From the NCBI GenBank assembly GCA_032622095.1, contig CP136062.1, positions 10,629,710-10,693,709 of the forward strand: 64,000 nt of DNA, given 5' to 3'. Below, one piece after another: positions 12,831 through 25,640 of this stretch. Each line of letters begins with the position of its first letter. Position 1 is the stretch's first letter. The stretch comes from Siphonodentalium dalli. Its lineage: Eukaryota; Mollusca; Scaphopoda; Gadilida; Siphonodentaliidae. The translations under genes were made by a program, and so were the position numbers. The notes beneath the pieces are model-generated. The model was not told where the DNA came from, made no database searches, and saw only the letters and a program-made list of their open reading frames with translations.

Positions 12831-13179
12831 CAGTTATGGTCTCCAGAGTCCCAGTACATGTATTATCAGTCTTTGCAGTCTGGTGAGCGACCGCACAGTC
12901 ATTGACTGGCTGTTCTTACTGTAAGGTGGCCAGTTACCAGTGGTATCATTTTATCTTTCAATATTACTATGTGACTCAGAAAAAAATATCATTGGTGACA
13001 ATGAAGGATGTTTTTTCTTTGCCAGAGGCATTATAATTCAGAATTTTGTTGTTGAAAATTACCCGGTCTATCCACCCCTCCCCTCTCCTGCACCTGAATT
13101 TTGTTTACCTCAATATTGAATGGCCAATTGCTCTCATTGTACGTGACCATGTGACTACGAAAAACTGTCATTGGTGAAA

Positions 13180-14260
13180 ATGGGAAGATACATGTACATG
13201 TATACCGGTAAGGTATGGTAACTTAACATGTACCGGTACATGGGGGGAGATGTCATAGCACATTGGTAAGTTGTAAACAGCTTGGTTGAAGTTTTAACCA
13301 TAGTTCATTCAGTTGGGTTTCCCTGCCTTCTCCTGTGTTGATTGTACTTTATCGCATACACTTTACATACCGGTACACATGTACTGCACATGTATTGTAT
13401 GTCTAAACATAATATTCTTTCTGTTTATGGTGATTTTAACTGTTGTGACCTTTTCAACAGCAATAAAGGTACATGTACAGTACGGTACATGTGCACAATG
13501 CCAACGCTAAAGTACATGTATCTTTAATGCAGGGACCAGTTAGACATCTTCTCCATCAGTATCATACATGTACATGTGTTCACACCAGTATGTCCCGACA
13601 ACAGATTTAATGTACATGTAACTGTATACATGTATCATCTGATTACAATAATGTACATGTACCTTAAGGTTTAACATACATGTTCATGTATACCGGTATA
13701 TACATTACATGTACTAGTATTCATCAGAATGACACATCCAGAATTTGATATGTGCCTGTCATGCTTTAATGTCTCTTATCTCTTAACTTTGTCAGGGCTC
13801 TTGAATCGTCTTGATATACCAGTAAATGAATATTTAGATGGAATATTCATAAGGTTCCTCATGTACATGTACCAGTAGCATGCGTACACAACAGCACCTT
13901 CTCTTTGGTATTTCAGATATTATTACCAGTATATACGAATCCAGTGCACTGTTGTCTCTGAAGAAAGAATAACTGGCAGATCTTTTAGCAGATAAGTATA
14001 TAAGTTACATGTATAAGGTATACCAAGTACAATAGACTTGAAGAGTTTGGAATCTAGATACATACATGTATGTATATTACTTTGAAATATTTTTCTTGGT
14101 GGGGATGGGTGGGGGGATGGGATTTCACACCATTACGGGTACATGTATATAAATATATTCACACTGGCACACAACATAATCATACATTCTCAGTATGTAC
14201 ATGTAGTAGTACTCCCGATCGTACATGGCTATAGATTCTCACTCACCTACAGATACATGT
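13180..14260. repeat. TACATGTA / ACCGGTA-rich stretch
   Basis: The self-complementary octamer TACATGTA and its overlaps (ACATGTACATGTA) recur dozens of times, mixed with TACCGGTA. They are scattered and not strictly tandem. The motif also occurs singly throughout the window. Such abundance is, to my knowledge, common in molluscan genomes. Confidence 0.7.
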
Positions 14261-14589
14261 ACATTGTATGTCAGGTTGACTTGTGTGTACTGGACTACTG
14301 GTACTAGTATGTTTACAGATATTGCAACAGTAAACATTCAGATACTCTGTGCTTGGATCCCCATCCGGTGGGTAAGACATGGTACATGTACCTCTATTTG
14401 TGGACTCTTCTGCTTTTGGGCATCCCCCTCTACTCACATAATGTGGGTCACACAAAGCTATGGGAAATTAGGCTTAGCCTTTTAATATGAGGTATAACAA
14501 TGAAATTTGGTATGGATTTTAATACTATGGGGACATTAAATTGAGGGTTCCATTGTTTTGTACGGCTTTTCCATCATTATCAGAACAGC

Positions 14590-14780
14590 GTACCTACGGA
14601 ATAGAGAACCATTGGAATAGCGTACCGTCGGAATAGCGAACCTTCGGAATAGCGAACCTTCGGAATATAGTGAACCTTCGGAATAGCGAACCTTCGGAAT
14701 ATAGTGAACCTTCGGAATTGCAAATATAACCTTCTTAATAATGAACCTTCGGAATAGCGAACCTTCGGAATAGAGGCATG
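14590..14780. repeat. 16-bp minisatellite
   Basis: Repeats of GGAATAGCGAACCTTC and the longer variant GGAATATAGTGAACCTTC, about ten units, degenerate at both ends. Confidence 0.9.
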
Positions 14781-14836
14781 TCCCCCAAATTAAGTGCTAT
14801 ACATGTACATATGTCAGGTGATGCAATCGATACACA

Positions 14837-17800
14837 ATGGGATGCTTAACTGGATTAAAACAGTCACTGGGCATATCAATTTTTGCAAATATTGTCATAA
14901 TATCCCATGTTTCTGCTAAATTAAGGGGTCCCCATTGTTCTAATTGGATTAAAACAGTCAATGGGCATATATATTCTGCAAATATTGTCATATCATCCCA
15001 TGTTTCTGCCAAATTAAGGTGTCCTCATTGGTCTAATTAGACTAAAACAGTCACTGGGCATATAAGTTCTGCAAATATTGTCATAACATCCCATGTTTCT
15101 GCCAAATTAAGAGGTCCCCATTGTTCTAATTGGACTAAAACAGTCACTGTGCATATAAATTCTTCAAATATTGTCATAACATCTCATCTTTCTGCCAAAT
15201 TAAGGTGTCCCCATTGATCTAATTGGACTAAAACAGTCACTGGGCATATACATTCTGCAAATATCGTCATAACATCACATGTTTCTGCCAAATTTAATTA
15301 GGGCTCTCCATTGTTCTAATTGGACTAAAACAGTCACTGGGCATATAAATTCTGCAAATATTGTCATAACATCCAATGTTTCTGCCAAATTAAGGTGTCC
15401 TCATTGTTCTAATTAGACTAAAACAGTCACTGGGCATATAAATTCTGCAAATATTGTCATAACATCCCATGTTTCTTCCAAATTAAGGGGTCCCCATTGT
15501 TCTAATTGGACTGAAACAGTCACTGGGCATATCAATTCTGCAAATATTGTCATAACATCCCATGTTTCTGCCAAGTTAAGGGTTCTCTATTGTTCTAATT
15601 GGACTAAAACAGTCACTGTGCATATCAGTTCTGCAAATATTGTCATAACACTGATAACACCCCATGTTTCTGCCAAATTAAGGGGTCCCCATTGATCTAA
15701 TTGGAATAAAACAGTCACTGGGCATATCAATTCTGCAAATATTGTCATAACATCCCATATGTTTCTGCCAAATTAAGGGGTCTCCATTGTTCTAATTGGA
15801 TTAAAACAGTCACTGGGCATATACATTTTTGCAAATATTGTCATAATATCCCATGTTTCTGCTAAATTAAGGGGCCCCGTTGTTCTAATTGGATTAAAAC
15901 AGTCAATGGGCATATCAGTTCTGCAAATATTGTCATAACACTGATAACACCCCATGATTCTGCCAAATTAGGGGGTCCCCATTGATCTAATTGGAATAAA
16001 ACAGTCACTGGGCATATCAATTCTGCAAATATTGTCATAACATCACATGTTTCTGCCAAATTAAGGGGTCCCCATTCTTCTAATGGGATTAAGACAGTCA
16101 CTGTGCATATCAATTCTGCAAATATTGTCATAACACCCCATGTTTCTGCCAAATTAAGGGGTCCCCATTGATCTAATTGGAATAAAACAGTCACTGGGCA
16201 TATCAATTCTGCAAATATTGTCATAACATCACATGTTTCTGCCAAATTAAGGGGTCTCCATTGCTCTAATTGGATTAAAACAGTCAGTGGGCATATACAT
16301 TTTTGCAAATATTGTCATAATATCCCATGTTTCTGCTAAATTAAGGGGTCCCCATTGTTCTAATTGGATTAAAACAGTCAATGGGCATATAAATTCTTCA
16401 AATATTGTCATAACATCTCATCTTTCTGCCAAATTAAGGTGTCCCCATTGATCTAATTGGACTAAAACAGTCACTGGGCATATACATTCTGCAAATATCG
16501 TCATAACATCACATGTTTCTGCCAAATTAAGGGCTCTCCATTGTTCTAATTGGACTAAAACAGTCACTGGGCATATAAATTCTGCAAATATTGTCATAAC
16601 ATCCACTGTTTCTGCCAAATTAAGGTGTCCTCATTGTTCTAATTTGATTAAAACAGTCACTGTGCATATAAATTCTGCAAATATTGTCATAACATCCCAT
16701 GTTTCTGCCAAATTAAGGGGTCCCCATTCTTCTAATGGGATTAAGACAGTCACTGTGCATATCAATTCTGCAAATATTGTCATAACACCCCATGTTTCTG
16801 CCAAATTAAGGGGTCCCCATTGATCTAATTGGAATAAAACAGTCACTGGGCATATCAATTCTGCAAATATTGTCATAACATCACATGTTTCTGCCAAATT
16901 AAGGGGTCTCCATTGCTCTAATTGGATTAAAACAGTCACTGGGCATATCAATTTTTGCAAATATTGTCATAATATCCCACGTTTCTGCTAAATTAAGGGG
17001 TCCCCATTGTTCTAATTGGATTAAAACAGTCAATGGGCATATAAATTCTTCAAATATTGTCATAACATCTCATCTTTCTGCCAATTTAAGGTGTCCCCAT
17101 TGATCTAATTGGACTAAAACAGTCACTGGGCATATACATTCTGCAAATATCGTCATAACATCACATGTTTCTGCCAAATTAAGGGCTCTCCATTGTTCTA
17201 ATTGGACTAAAACAGTCACTGGGCATATAAATTCTGCAAATATTGTCATAACATCCCATGTTTCTGCCAAATTAAGGGGTCCCCATTGTTCTAATTGGAC
17301 TAAAACAGTCACTGGGCATATCAATTCTGCAAATATTGTCATAACATCCCATGTTTCTGCCAAATTAAGGGGTAACCATTGTTCTAATTGGACTAAAACA
17401 GTCACTGTGCATATCAATTCTGCAAATATTGTCATAACACTGATAACACCCCATGTTTCTGCCAAATTAAGGGGTCCCCATTGATCTAATTGGATTAAAA
17501 CAGTCACTGGGCATATAAATTTTTGCAAATATTGTCATAATATCCCATGTTTCTGCTAAATTAAGGGGTCCCCGTTGTTCTAATTGGATTAAAACAGTCA
17601 ATGGGCATATAAGTTCTTCAAATATTGTCATAACATCCCATCTTTCTGCCAAATTAAGGTGTCCCCATTGATCTAATTGGACTAAAACAGTCACTGGGCA
17701 TATAAATTCGGCAAATATTGTCATATTAACATCCCACGTTTCTGCCAAATTAGCCCTTTACCCAACAGAACGGCCCTGTGCCAATGCATTCTCTTTTTTG

Positions 17801-17960
17801 TACTTATATATGCGAGTCGACCATACATGTAGGTCGCCTCGCATATATAAGAGAATGCATTGGCTTAACACATATTAAAAATGATAAAATTGTCAAAGAA
17901 TGTAGAGAATTAAGGGGTTCTAATTGGACTAAAACAGTCACTGGGCATATATATTTAGCA
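14837..17960. repeat. 93-bp satellite (~31 units) with open minus-strand frames
   Basis: Each unit contains CTGCAAATATTGTCATAACA, TTTCTGCCAAATTAAGG and ACTAAAACAGTCACTGGGCA. As 93 is a multiple of three, the minus strand stays open over several units (15862-16308, 16631-16960, 17070-17528), giving repeats of the type MTIFAELICPVTVLVQLEQW. A 12-bp insertion variant (near 15640, 15930 and 17430) also keeps the frame, but a 4-bp variant near 15293 and many stops break it. Marker units at 16389 and 17040 are 651 bp (7 x 93) apart, so a higher-order repeat is present. I read it as satellite DNA, not a gene. Confidence 0.9.
17754..17909. mobile_element. Family F TTAA element, 3'-deleted, inside the 93-bp satellite
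   Basis: It starts CCCTTTACCCAACAGAACGG like the full copy at 44569 and carries the hairpin built on GCCAATGCATTCTCTTATA and GCGAGTCGACC. The satellite unit is interrupted exactly at its TTAA: TTAG (a mutated TTAA) at 17750-17753, and TTAAGGGG resuming at 17910. The right half of the element, including its terminal repeat, is missing. Confidence 0.85.
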
Positions 17961-18004
17961 AATATTTTGATAACGACCAATGTTGACACATAATGCATCG
18001 CGAC

Positions 18005-18985
18005 TGATATAAATTAGTAAAGTGTAATGACAAATGTTGAACAAAATGCATCTCGACTGTACTGTTGCAACAATGCTATAAAAGGGGGGGGGGGTCAGGA
18101 TCTGAATTATCTCTATCTCTAATAATTTATGGACTTCTATAGAAGTACAATACAAAAAATAAATACAATACAATAAAATATCTACGTAAGGAGACTATAC
18201 CGATGTTACAAAAAAATTGAATTATGCAGGGGTGGGGATGGATATATGGAGAAATAGGGGTAAATTCAGATGAACTGATATAAATTATTAGAGCGATAAC
18301 GACCAATGTTGACACATATTGCATCGCGACTGAGCTGTCGCGCCAAGGCTATACGATAGGGGGGGTCGGAATCTGAATTATCTCTATCTCTATAGAAAGG
18401 AATAGCAATTGATGTACATACATGTATATAGTAATATATACAAATTATTATCACATGATAAAATATGTACGTAACAGATAACACGACTATACCGATGAAA
18501 AAATTCATAAATTGGGGGGGGCAGGGGTGGGCTATATGGGGAAATAGGGGTTCATACTGTGAACCGATATAAATTAGTAAAGCGGTAATGACAAATGTTG
18601 AACTATAATGCATCTTGACTGTACTGTTGCAACAATGCTATAAAATAGGGGGGGGGGGGGGTCAGGATCTGAATTATCTCTATCTCTATAGATAGTGCCA
18701 GAATAATAATTTATGGACTTCTATAGAAGTACAATACAAATTAGTATCACATGATAAAATATGTACGTAACAGTAACAGCTAACACGACTATACCGATGA
18801 AAAAAATTATAAATTGGGGAGGGGTGGGCTACATGTATATAGAAAAATAGGGGTTCATACTGTGAATCGATATAAATTAATAAAGCGGTAATGACAAATG
18901 TTGAACTATAATGCATCTCGACTGTACTGTTTCAACAATGCTATATAATGGGGGGGGAGTCAGGATCAGCACCCCCCCCCCAAAA
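18005..18985. repeat. ~270-300 bp tandem repeat with G-runs, four units
   Basis: Units start at GATATAAATTA (18005, 18277, 18566, 18869). Each has a run of 6-12 G before GTCAGGATCTGAATTATCTC and a second G-rich stretch. Units differ by indels, which gives spacings of 272, 289 and 303 bp. Confidence 0.85.
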
Positions 18986-19044
18986 AAACCACCCCCAAGT
19001 TGCTACTTCCCTGATGATACTATACTGTCCTAAGTAAATGACTT

Positions 19045-19560
19045 AATTATACCCCCACTTTCGAAGAAAATGGGGAGTATACTGGATTGACTGCGTCCGT
19101 CCGTCCGTCACGCTTTCTCCGTCCGTGTGTTTGTCCGTCCGTCCGACCTCACAACTTGAACAACTATGAACCGATTTCAATAATTTTTTGTATGCAATCT
19201 CCTTAGGACGGTCTCTCCGCATGATGCGGTTCGGTCCGACTTAATAACTTTAACAACTATGAACCGATTTCAATAATTTTTGGTATACATGCTTCTCACA
19301 ATACCCTCTCTACATGATGCGGCTAGGGATTGGCTCAGACTGTTTTTCGTAATATTACACCTCATTTTCGACTTATTTTGACTTAGAAAATTCTGTCTGA
19401 CTTAATAACTTTAACAAATATGAACCGATTTGAATAATTTTTTCTGTACAAGCTTCTTGTGACACCATATCGATATTATTAGTCCGAATTTTTCTTTAAA
19501 GTTAAAAATCTTTTTGGTTGAGTTTACGGATAATGCGGGTTGAATTTGCCACAGTGGGGG
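19045..19560. repeat. Dispersed repeat with GTCC microsatellite and direct sub-repeats
   Basis: It begins with an ATACCCCCACTTTCGAAG-type head and a short CCGTCCGTCCGTC microsatellite. Two or three sub-repeats of about 100-120 bp follow, each containing AACTATGAACCGATTTCAAT. A related arrangement, in the other orientation, is at 38410-38920. Confidence 0.7.
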
Positions 19561-19589
19561 TATGCTAGCACTCGAGTGCACACCTCTTG

Positions 19590-20365
19590 TTGAACATGGG
19601 CTACTGGCCGGATTTTTCGTCTGATCATCATGAATTTTGTCGTGGATGTTAATATTGACATGTAGATGGGAACGAGTCATTTTGGGGTCATTCGGCCATA
19701 AAACATGGCCACCAGAAGCCATCTTGGACTTTACTCTTTGTATGACTAAATTCTTTGCTACTAAATTTAGATGACATGTAGATGGGAAATGAGTCATTTT
19801 GGGGTCATTCTGCAAAAATAAAAAAAAACAAGGCCGCCAGTGGCCATCTTGGATTTCAAAATTCAATCCATTAGCACAGGCTACATGCCGAACTGTTCGC
19901 CTGATCATCATGAAATTTGTATGAATGTTAATATTGGCATGTAGATGGGGACGAGTCATTTTGGGGTCATTCGGCCATAAAAGTTGACCATTGGCAGCCA
20001 TCTTGGATTTTACTCATTACTTTACTCATTGCATGACTAAATCCTTTGGCATGGGCTACAAGTGATAGCTTTGGTCTGATCATTATGGAATTTGTCACGA
20101 CTTAGCATTAGCATGTAAATCTGAATGAGTCATTTTGTGGTATAAAACATGTCCGCATGCAGTCATCTGACTCATCTTGGATTTCACTCTTTGCAAGAGG
20201 AAATTCTTTGGCACACCCTACAGTCAACTTTCCTCAGCCGATCATTTCCAAACTTCATATTAATCTTGATATTGATCTACTAACAGTACATGTAGATGGA
20301 AGCAATCAAATGTTTTTGAATTTCATTTGCAAACATAGCCGCCAGCAACCATCTTGAATTTTACT
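19590..20365. repeat. Diverged ~150-170 bp tandem repeat
   Basis: At least four units carry the series GTCTGATCATCATGAA, ATGTAGATGGGAACGAGTCA, TTTTGGGGTCATTC and GCCATCTTGGATTTTACTC. The 196-residue minus-strand open frame across it reflects the repeat and not a recognisable protein. Related units occur at 48360-48800. Confidence 0.75.
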
Positions 20366-22561
20366 TTATATTCCGGTATATCTCCATGTTGATATAAATC
20401 TAGAATAACTCAGACATTTCAACTTTCCGCATTCCTAATCACTCTGTTGAATGTAACATATGATATTATTCCCTTTTCAATTTCAAAATTGTATATACCG
20501 GTAGTGTCATTGACACTTTCAGCATTTCATTTAATTCAGTTAATTCACATTTTCACCAGCTTACCGTAGACATACATGTAAACCAATTTCATCATTGTTT
20601 TCTTCATTAAAGGAAATTGCAAATTCGTTGTTTATTCCATCATTTCAACATTTTATTAAAGGGACACTTTATGTGTGGTATGTTCACACATATCGATTCA
20701 TTCAGACGAACCAATCCATATTTCATGAAATTGACACTTCACATTCAGAACACTTCCAACTCAAATATTAAAGTGACATTCCATTTCCATCCATTGGAAA
20801 TTCTAATTCAACTTCAGCCGATATATATATATATACATGTACATAATTTACATGTACATGTACCTACCACTTTATTCATGAGAAAATTTCTGCATTCATG
20901 AAAAAATAATTCGTTAAACATTTTAACCTGTACTGTGGTCGCGTGATTGCAGACATCTAGGACCTGTGGGCCTGGTTGAATTCACTGCGGTTTGATGGAT
21001 CACATCCATCCTCAATCTACATATGCTATATATGGCATTTTGATCTGACGTGCAGGGGTAGATAAGCTTGAGACCCCACCACAGTTCAATTCACACCAGG
21101 TTCTCAGCTGTTATTTTCGGATGTTTGAACTTTAGTAAAATATGTTTGGACTGAACATAATCGGGATAATGTTGTTACCGGTATATACGTGTACACCAAA
21201 GCCCCATGCATATATAATTATATAGCAGACTACGCCAAGATCAACCAGTCCTTATCATATTTTTTGTCTGAAATTTATAAATAACTTGTAACTCAGGGTT
21301 GGTAGTTACGTGTAGGTGGGGGACAGAAGTATTCAGCGATTTATTGCTGGGTTTGAATAGTTAACAAGGTTCCTTGGCAACATCAGGTACTAGTAACGTG
21401 GCTATTGGTGATTATACATGAAATATCTCAAATTCTCAACCCACGTTCTAACCTGGTATTTTAATATGATGATACGGACATCTCACCGAGTGGTATAGCA
21501 CAGGTACATGTACATGTAGTACGCAACATCCTATAATTATTGCAATATTGAAGTTGATGATAACATTTGTGGTTGCTCCATTACGTGTCACATGCGATCA
21601 TATTAAAACTAACTAAATAATTAACTTTGACATGGAACCTAACCCACAATGGTGGATATGGATGTAGCAAAAGGGGTTAAAAATAGACAGTGCACCGGAA
21701 ACAGTTCTTCAAAATAGTTCAGTCAAAGAGGTTACAGATAATCAAATATTCTGTAGAACACATATATTTATATTTTAACTGCTTTTAACAAGGTGGTAAT
21801 ATTGCAGTAACTGCTGTTCTGCATTTGAATTTTGCATATTTCTTTTCTTATGCATACATAGAGCTGTAAAAGTATGATGTGGTAATTGAATGCAACACAA
21901 TGTTATTGGCCATATTTCAGTTGTGAATGTATTTCCCCAACGTACAAATTAATAATTTTAAAGGTGCCAGATTGATTTTAAAGGTACCAGGAGTTTTTGA
22001 GTACAGTACCATAATATTTGAACAAAGGTTATGCATTGCTTGTGAAAAATTGACAGACATGCTCCTTGCATTAAATATGAAGATCTTGTTTTAAAATGCA
22101 GGAACCAAAGCTATAATGCAGCAACAAATTAAATATTGTCATATGATTCACTGTTTTGAAAAATAAATAACATGTTGTCTGTAAATGTTTTACAGTATGT
22201 AGGCCTTTTTAATGTTGCCTTTGCTATCTTCTTAAAAGGGCACTATGCATGACTTTGTAACTAAATGTTTTAATTATTATGTAGATAGCTGTACTGGTTT
22301 CAGCATATTCTGGCTTAATCAATAGCTTATCGTGAATTGTGAGCTCAAAAATTACATTTCATTGAATAAATCTGTAACCTCCCCCCCCCCAACACAGTAG
22401 GGACATCCCTGCAAGAATATGACATACATGATTTATTTGAATGCCTGACTATATTGGCTTAACAAAATTTCCATGATCTTGAAAGCCAGTGCATCTGTCA
22501 AACAGGTAATTTGTATCTGAGATAAACATGGGATAAAATTCCATTCATAAAGCCACTATCA
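20366..22561. other. Unassigned, gene-free sequence
   Basis: AT-rich, with short TACATGTA clusters (20830-20870, 21500) and an imperfect ~140-bp inverted repeat around 20967-21105. I see no coding exon and no other repeat relation. Confidence 0.4.
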
Positions 22562-24737
22562 CACTGGGGCTCAACGATTCCTCGAGGATCGGATCTAACA
22601 GATTTTTATTCCGGCCCCAATTTGATCGGCTCCGCCCCATTTCGACTTTTAAATTTTCCAGAAGTTTTTAACCCGCAAAAGAAGAAGAAAATGACAGAAA
22701 GGTGAGTTATAACGTGTATACTTCAATGTATCTTGGTTCAGGATAGGACACACCGACACAATCAGTGACAATGACCCGAAACAAATGTGTAAATGGTTGT
22801 TTGACTTCAAACTCGAGCACGTGCTTTTTTTTTGTGCATATCCCATTGATAATTTAACGTGCATCTCCCGACTTGTTATTAACCTTTGTATATGTCAAAT
22901 TGCACAGAATGGGTTCTGAATGAATTTAGTGTTTATCACATATCAAAATAAGCCCATAATTTTAGTTATTGACCCAGTAATTACGATGTATAAGAAATAT
23001 GACGAACAATACTCCGACTCATCGGTGATTTGGTGGTTCGGATCAGGATCTAACAGGTTTCAAATACTCCGACCCTTACATGATCACCAGATACGTTCGC
23101 ACTATGTTTACGACCCCAATGCCACAGTGCAGTATAATTATGACTATACGCAATAGCATACGTGATCTTATATAACCTGTTGTCAAAATTCTCGGGAAAA
23201 TGTGTGCATATATAGGCCTACATACCAATTGATATGTCATGAACATAAATATAGAAGTCAATTTGGCGGGTCCAACAAAAGCAATGACCAATTTTAATTA
23301 AAATTCTGCACAACACGCATATGCCTGTATTTACTATAAATTGTGACATGTAAACTGAATTATTTATACATTTATACTTTCAGAATATATCCAGGGGTTG
23401 CGGGATCTCTAATAACTTTCGAGGATTCCTTGCTTTTGTTGGACTTGTCCGTGTCATTGGATGCGACTGAACGTGAAGAAATTGAGACTGACATTTCTTC
23501 AAACCCGGTCCCGATTGCTGCCTCTACCCCAGTTACCAAACAAAGTGGAATGCACCAGTGTGGAATTTGTACCTATTCCACAAAATATAAGTCTAACTAC
23601 ACACGCCATTTAAAGCGTCACGAAGAACCATCCGAATCAGCGTGTGTATCAGGAGATTCTGAAGCGTCCGTGAAGTTGTGCCACATGTGTTCCAGCACAT
23701 TCAATACAACCACCGGCTTGCTTCTGCATGTCCAGATGAAGCACGAGCAACCACACAGAAGTATAAGTGTAATCAATGCGGAATGGCGATGTACGGGAAG
23801 CAGGATTTGGACTCGCACCTAAATACACACGCCGGTCTTAAACCATACGAATGTGACATCTGTCTATATTATTAGGTAAATGTAGTCTTATTTGGGCATG
23901 TCTACTACCCAACATAAGATAGGCAAGTCTTCGTTAATCACCACCTATGATAGCATGAATGGCATGCATATGTACAATGGTATCATTAGATATCCTTAGA
24001 TTATGTGGTTAATAGGCCAGCCACGAAAATGTCAGATCTTCCAAGTTATGAACACAGATAAATGTGATAAATTACACAATATATATATAGTGTGAGGTAT
24101 TCTAGCGACCAGAAAATGGATTATTTTAAATGAAAACGGCAAGAATCTGACACCCATGTCCAATGAGACATTTCAACAATTTCCAGAAAAAGAATTGACT
24201 AATGTGTGTTAGAGTCGGAGCCGATCAATTTCTACAGATTGGGGTCGGAATATATCAAAATTAGGGTCGGAGCCGATGTTATACTTTTAAAATTAGTGTT
24301 TAAAACAAAAACTCACGACTAATTGAATTCATTTTTGTTTTAATATGCACTCGAACAGTAATAACACGTTATGCATAGGACTTCATTACCATACATATTT
24401 ATACCCATTCAACAATATGACTTGAACCTCGGTGCTATGTTTTTCCCCATCGATTTTGACTGATCTCAGCGTAATTAAGGCGCATAAATGGCATAGATCT
24501 TTGCCAGAAGTCATATACAGGTTCTTCTGGTTACTACAATCGAATTTCACTAATTATATGCCAGGCCAATAGCCAATATAGTGCTCATACTTACCATTTT
24601 CAGATATTTGTTGTCAATTTTCATACAAAAGCCGCCATTTTGGCATTAACATCTTGTTTGAGTCGGAATCGAATTCCTGTTAGATCCAATTTTGAACCTG
24701 TTAGATCCGATCCTCGAGGAATCGTTGAGCCCCAGTG
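22562..24737. mobile_element. DNA transposon with 40-bp perfect terminal repeats carrying a zinc-finger exon
   Basis: The two ends match over 40 bp in inverted orientation, starting CACTGGGGCTCAACGATTCC. A 5-bp direct repeat TATCA flanks them (22557-22561 and 24738-24742). Shorter GGATCTAACAG and TCGGAGCCGAT motifs recur inside (near 23045, 24215 and 24690), like subterminal binding sites. No transposase is visible in this 2.2-kb copy. A 5-bp duplication with a CAC start is compatible with hAT5-type or Transib-type elements; the sequence alone does not decide. Confidence 0.85.
23384..23875 (+). pseudogene. C2H2 zinc-finger exon inside a DNA transposon
   Basis: C2H2 fingers normally bind DNA or RNA in the nucleus. 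An acidic leader is followed by fingers of the pattern C-x2-C-x12-H-x3/4-H: HQCGICTYSTKY..., LCHMCSSTFNTT..., then YKCNQCGMAMYG.... A fourth finger starts YECDIC and hits TAG at 23873. Finger 3 is in a different frame from fingers 1-2, so one frameshift lies near 23730-23770. A good acceptor (TTTATACTTTCAG, ending 23383) precedes the exon and GTAAAT follows the stop, so this looks like an internal exon of a multi-finger gene, now damaged. It sits in the middle of the 22562-24737 transposon. It may be a captured host exon or a remnant of an element-encoded protein. Confidence 0.65.
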
Positions 24738-24939
24738 TATCAGCTACCAGAATGTCTGGGAGACCTGGGAGATAATTAATGATGGCACAAACATTTTGCA
24801 GAGCAATACCACTGTATTGTGTTACTCCTACAGCTGTGATCAAAACAAGGATTTTAATGGGGTGAAGTATGCAGAGATAATATGGTATGGTACAGCATGG
24901 CGTGGCAGGGACAGGAGAATTACTATGAGGAATAGAGTT

Positions 24940-25322
24940 ATGGTCCTGGTTTCTCAACTAATCAACCTGGTGACCTCATTTGAACAAATCTGAACCCTAG
25001 TCATTCAAGAACCCATCAAACCAAATATAAGCTAAATCGGACCAATGGTTCTATACAAGAAGTTGTTTTAAGAAATACTATGGAGAGAAAGAGTTATGGC
25101 ACTGGCTTCGCAACTATTTGACCCAGTGATCTCATTTGAACAAATCTGAATGAGAGTCACCTAGGGAACATCCACACCAAATATGAACCCATTCTGTCCA
25201 ATGGAATCAGAGGAGAAGATGTTCAAATAATTGTTGACGGGCGGATGGACGGACGGACGGACGGACGACGGACGAGGAGTGATGACTATAGCTCCACCGG
25301 AGACTTGGTCTCAGGTGAGCTA
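24940..25322. repeat. Dispersed repeat with GGAC microsatellite
   Basis: Two sub-repeats carry GAGTTATGG and GACCxxxTGxCCTCATTTGAAC and are followed by CGGACGGACGGACGG and the tail TGACTATAGCTCCACCGGAG. The same unit recurs at 26370-26670. Confidence 0.75.
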
Positions 25323-25324
25323 AA

Positions 25325-25640
25325 AACTAGGAACAGATTGAAGTCCTACAGTTGAAGTTGGTGATGCACACCCATTGAGCACCTCAATTATGCATTTTAT
25401 CTTCTGCAAATTAGGGGGACATTGAAACTGAACAGGAGGAAAAAACTAACTAAAACTAAAACAAATTTTCAATTTGATACTTAAGATACTTCCCAGAAGA
25501 TGAGGCCTAAGCAGAATAAGGTCCCTGGAGGGTGTATTTGGTGATGCTAGCCCATTGTATGGGGTAGCAACACTAAATGCACCCTCTGGGGACCTCATTC
25601 TGCAAATGTCAGACACACTATTTCCAGGCTTGAAGAATTC
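25325..25640. mobile_element. Family C element, right half
   Basis: The centre (AGTTGAAGTTGGTGATG..., TTCTGCAAATTAGG) and one hairpin (about 25510-25603) match the complete copy at 10296-10745. The left hairpin is absent, replaced by the GGAC-type repeat just upstream. Confidence 0.75.

Noticed and set aside
14837-17756. CRISPR-like array (regular units)
   Set aside because: Units are contiguous 93-bp satellite copies with no unique spacers, in animal DNA.
19411-20001. 196-residue minus-strand open frame
   Set aside because: It spans a diverged tandem repeat with recurring KMASGGHVLWPNDPKM-like strings. Such frames are by-products of the repeat.
24646-24993. Overlapping open frames on both strands after the zinc-finger element
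   Set aside because: They straddle the transposon's terminal repeat and unrelated flanking DNA, so they cannot represent one coding unit.
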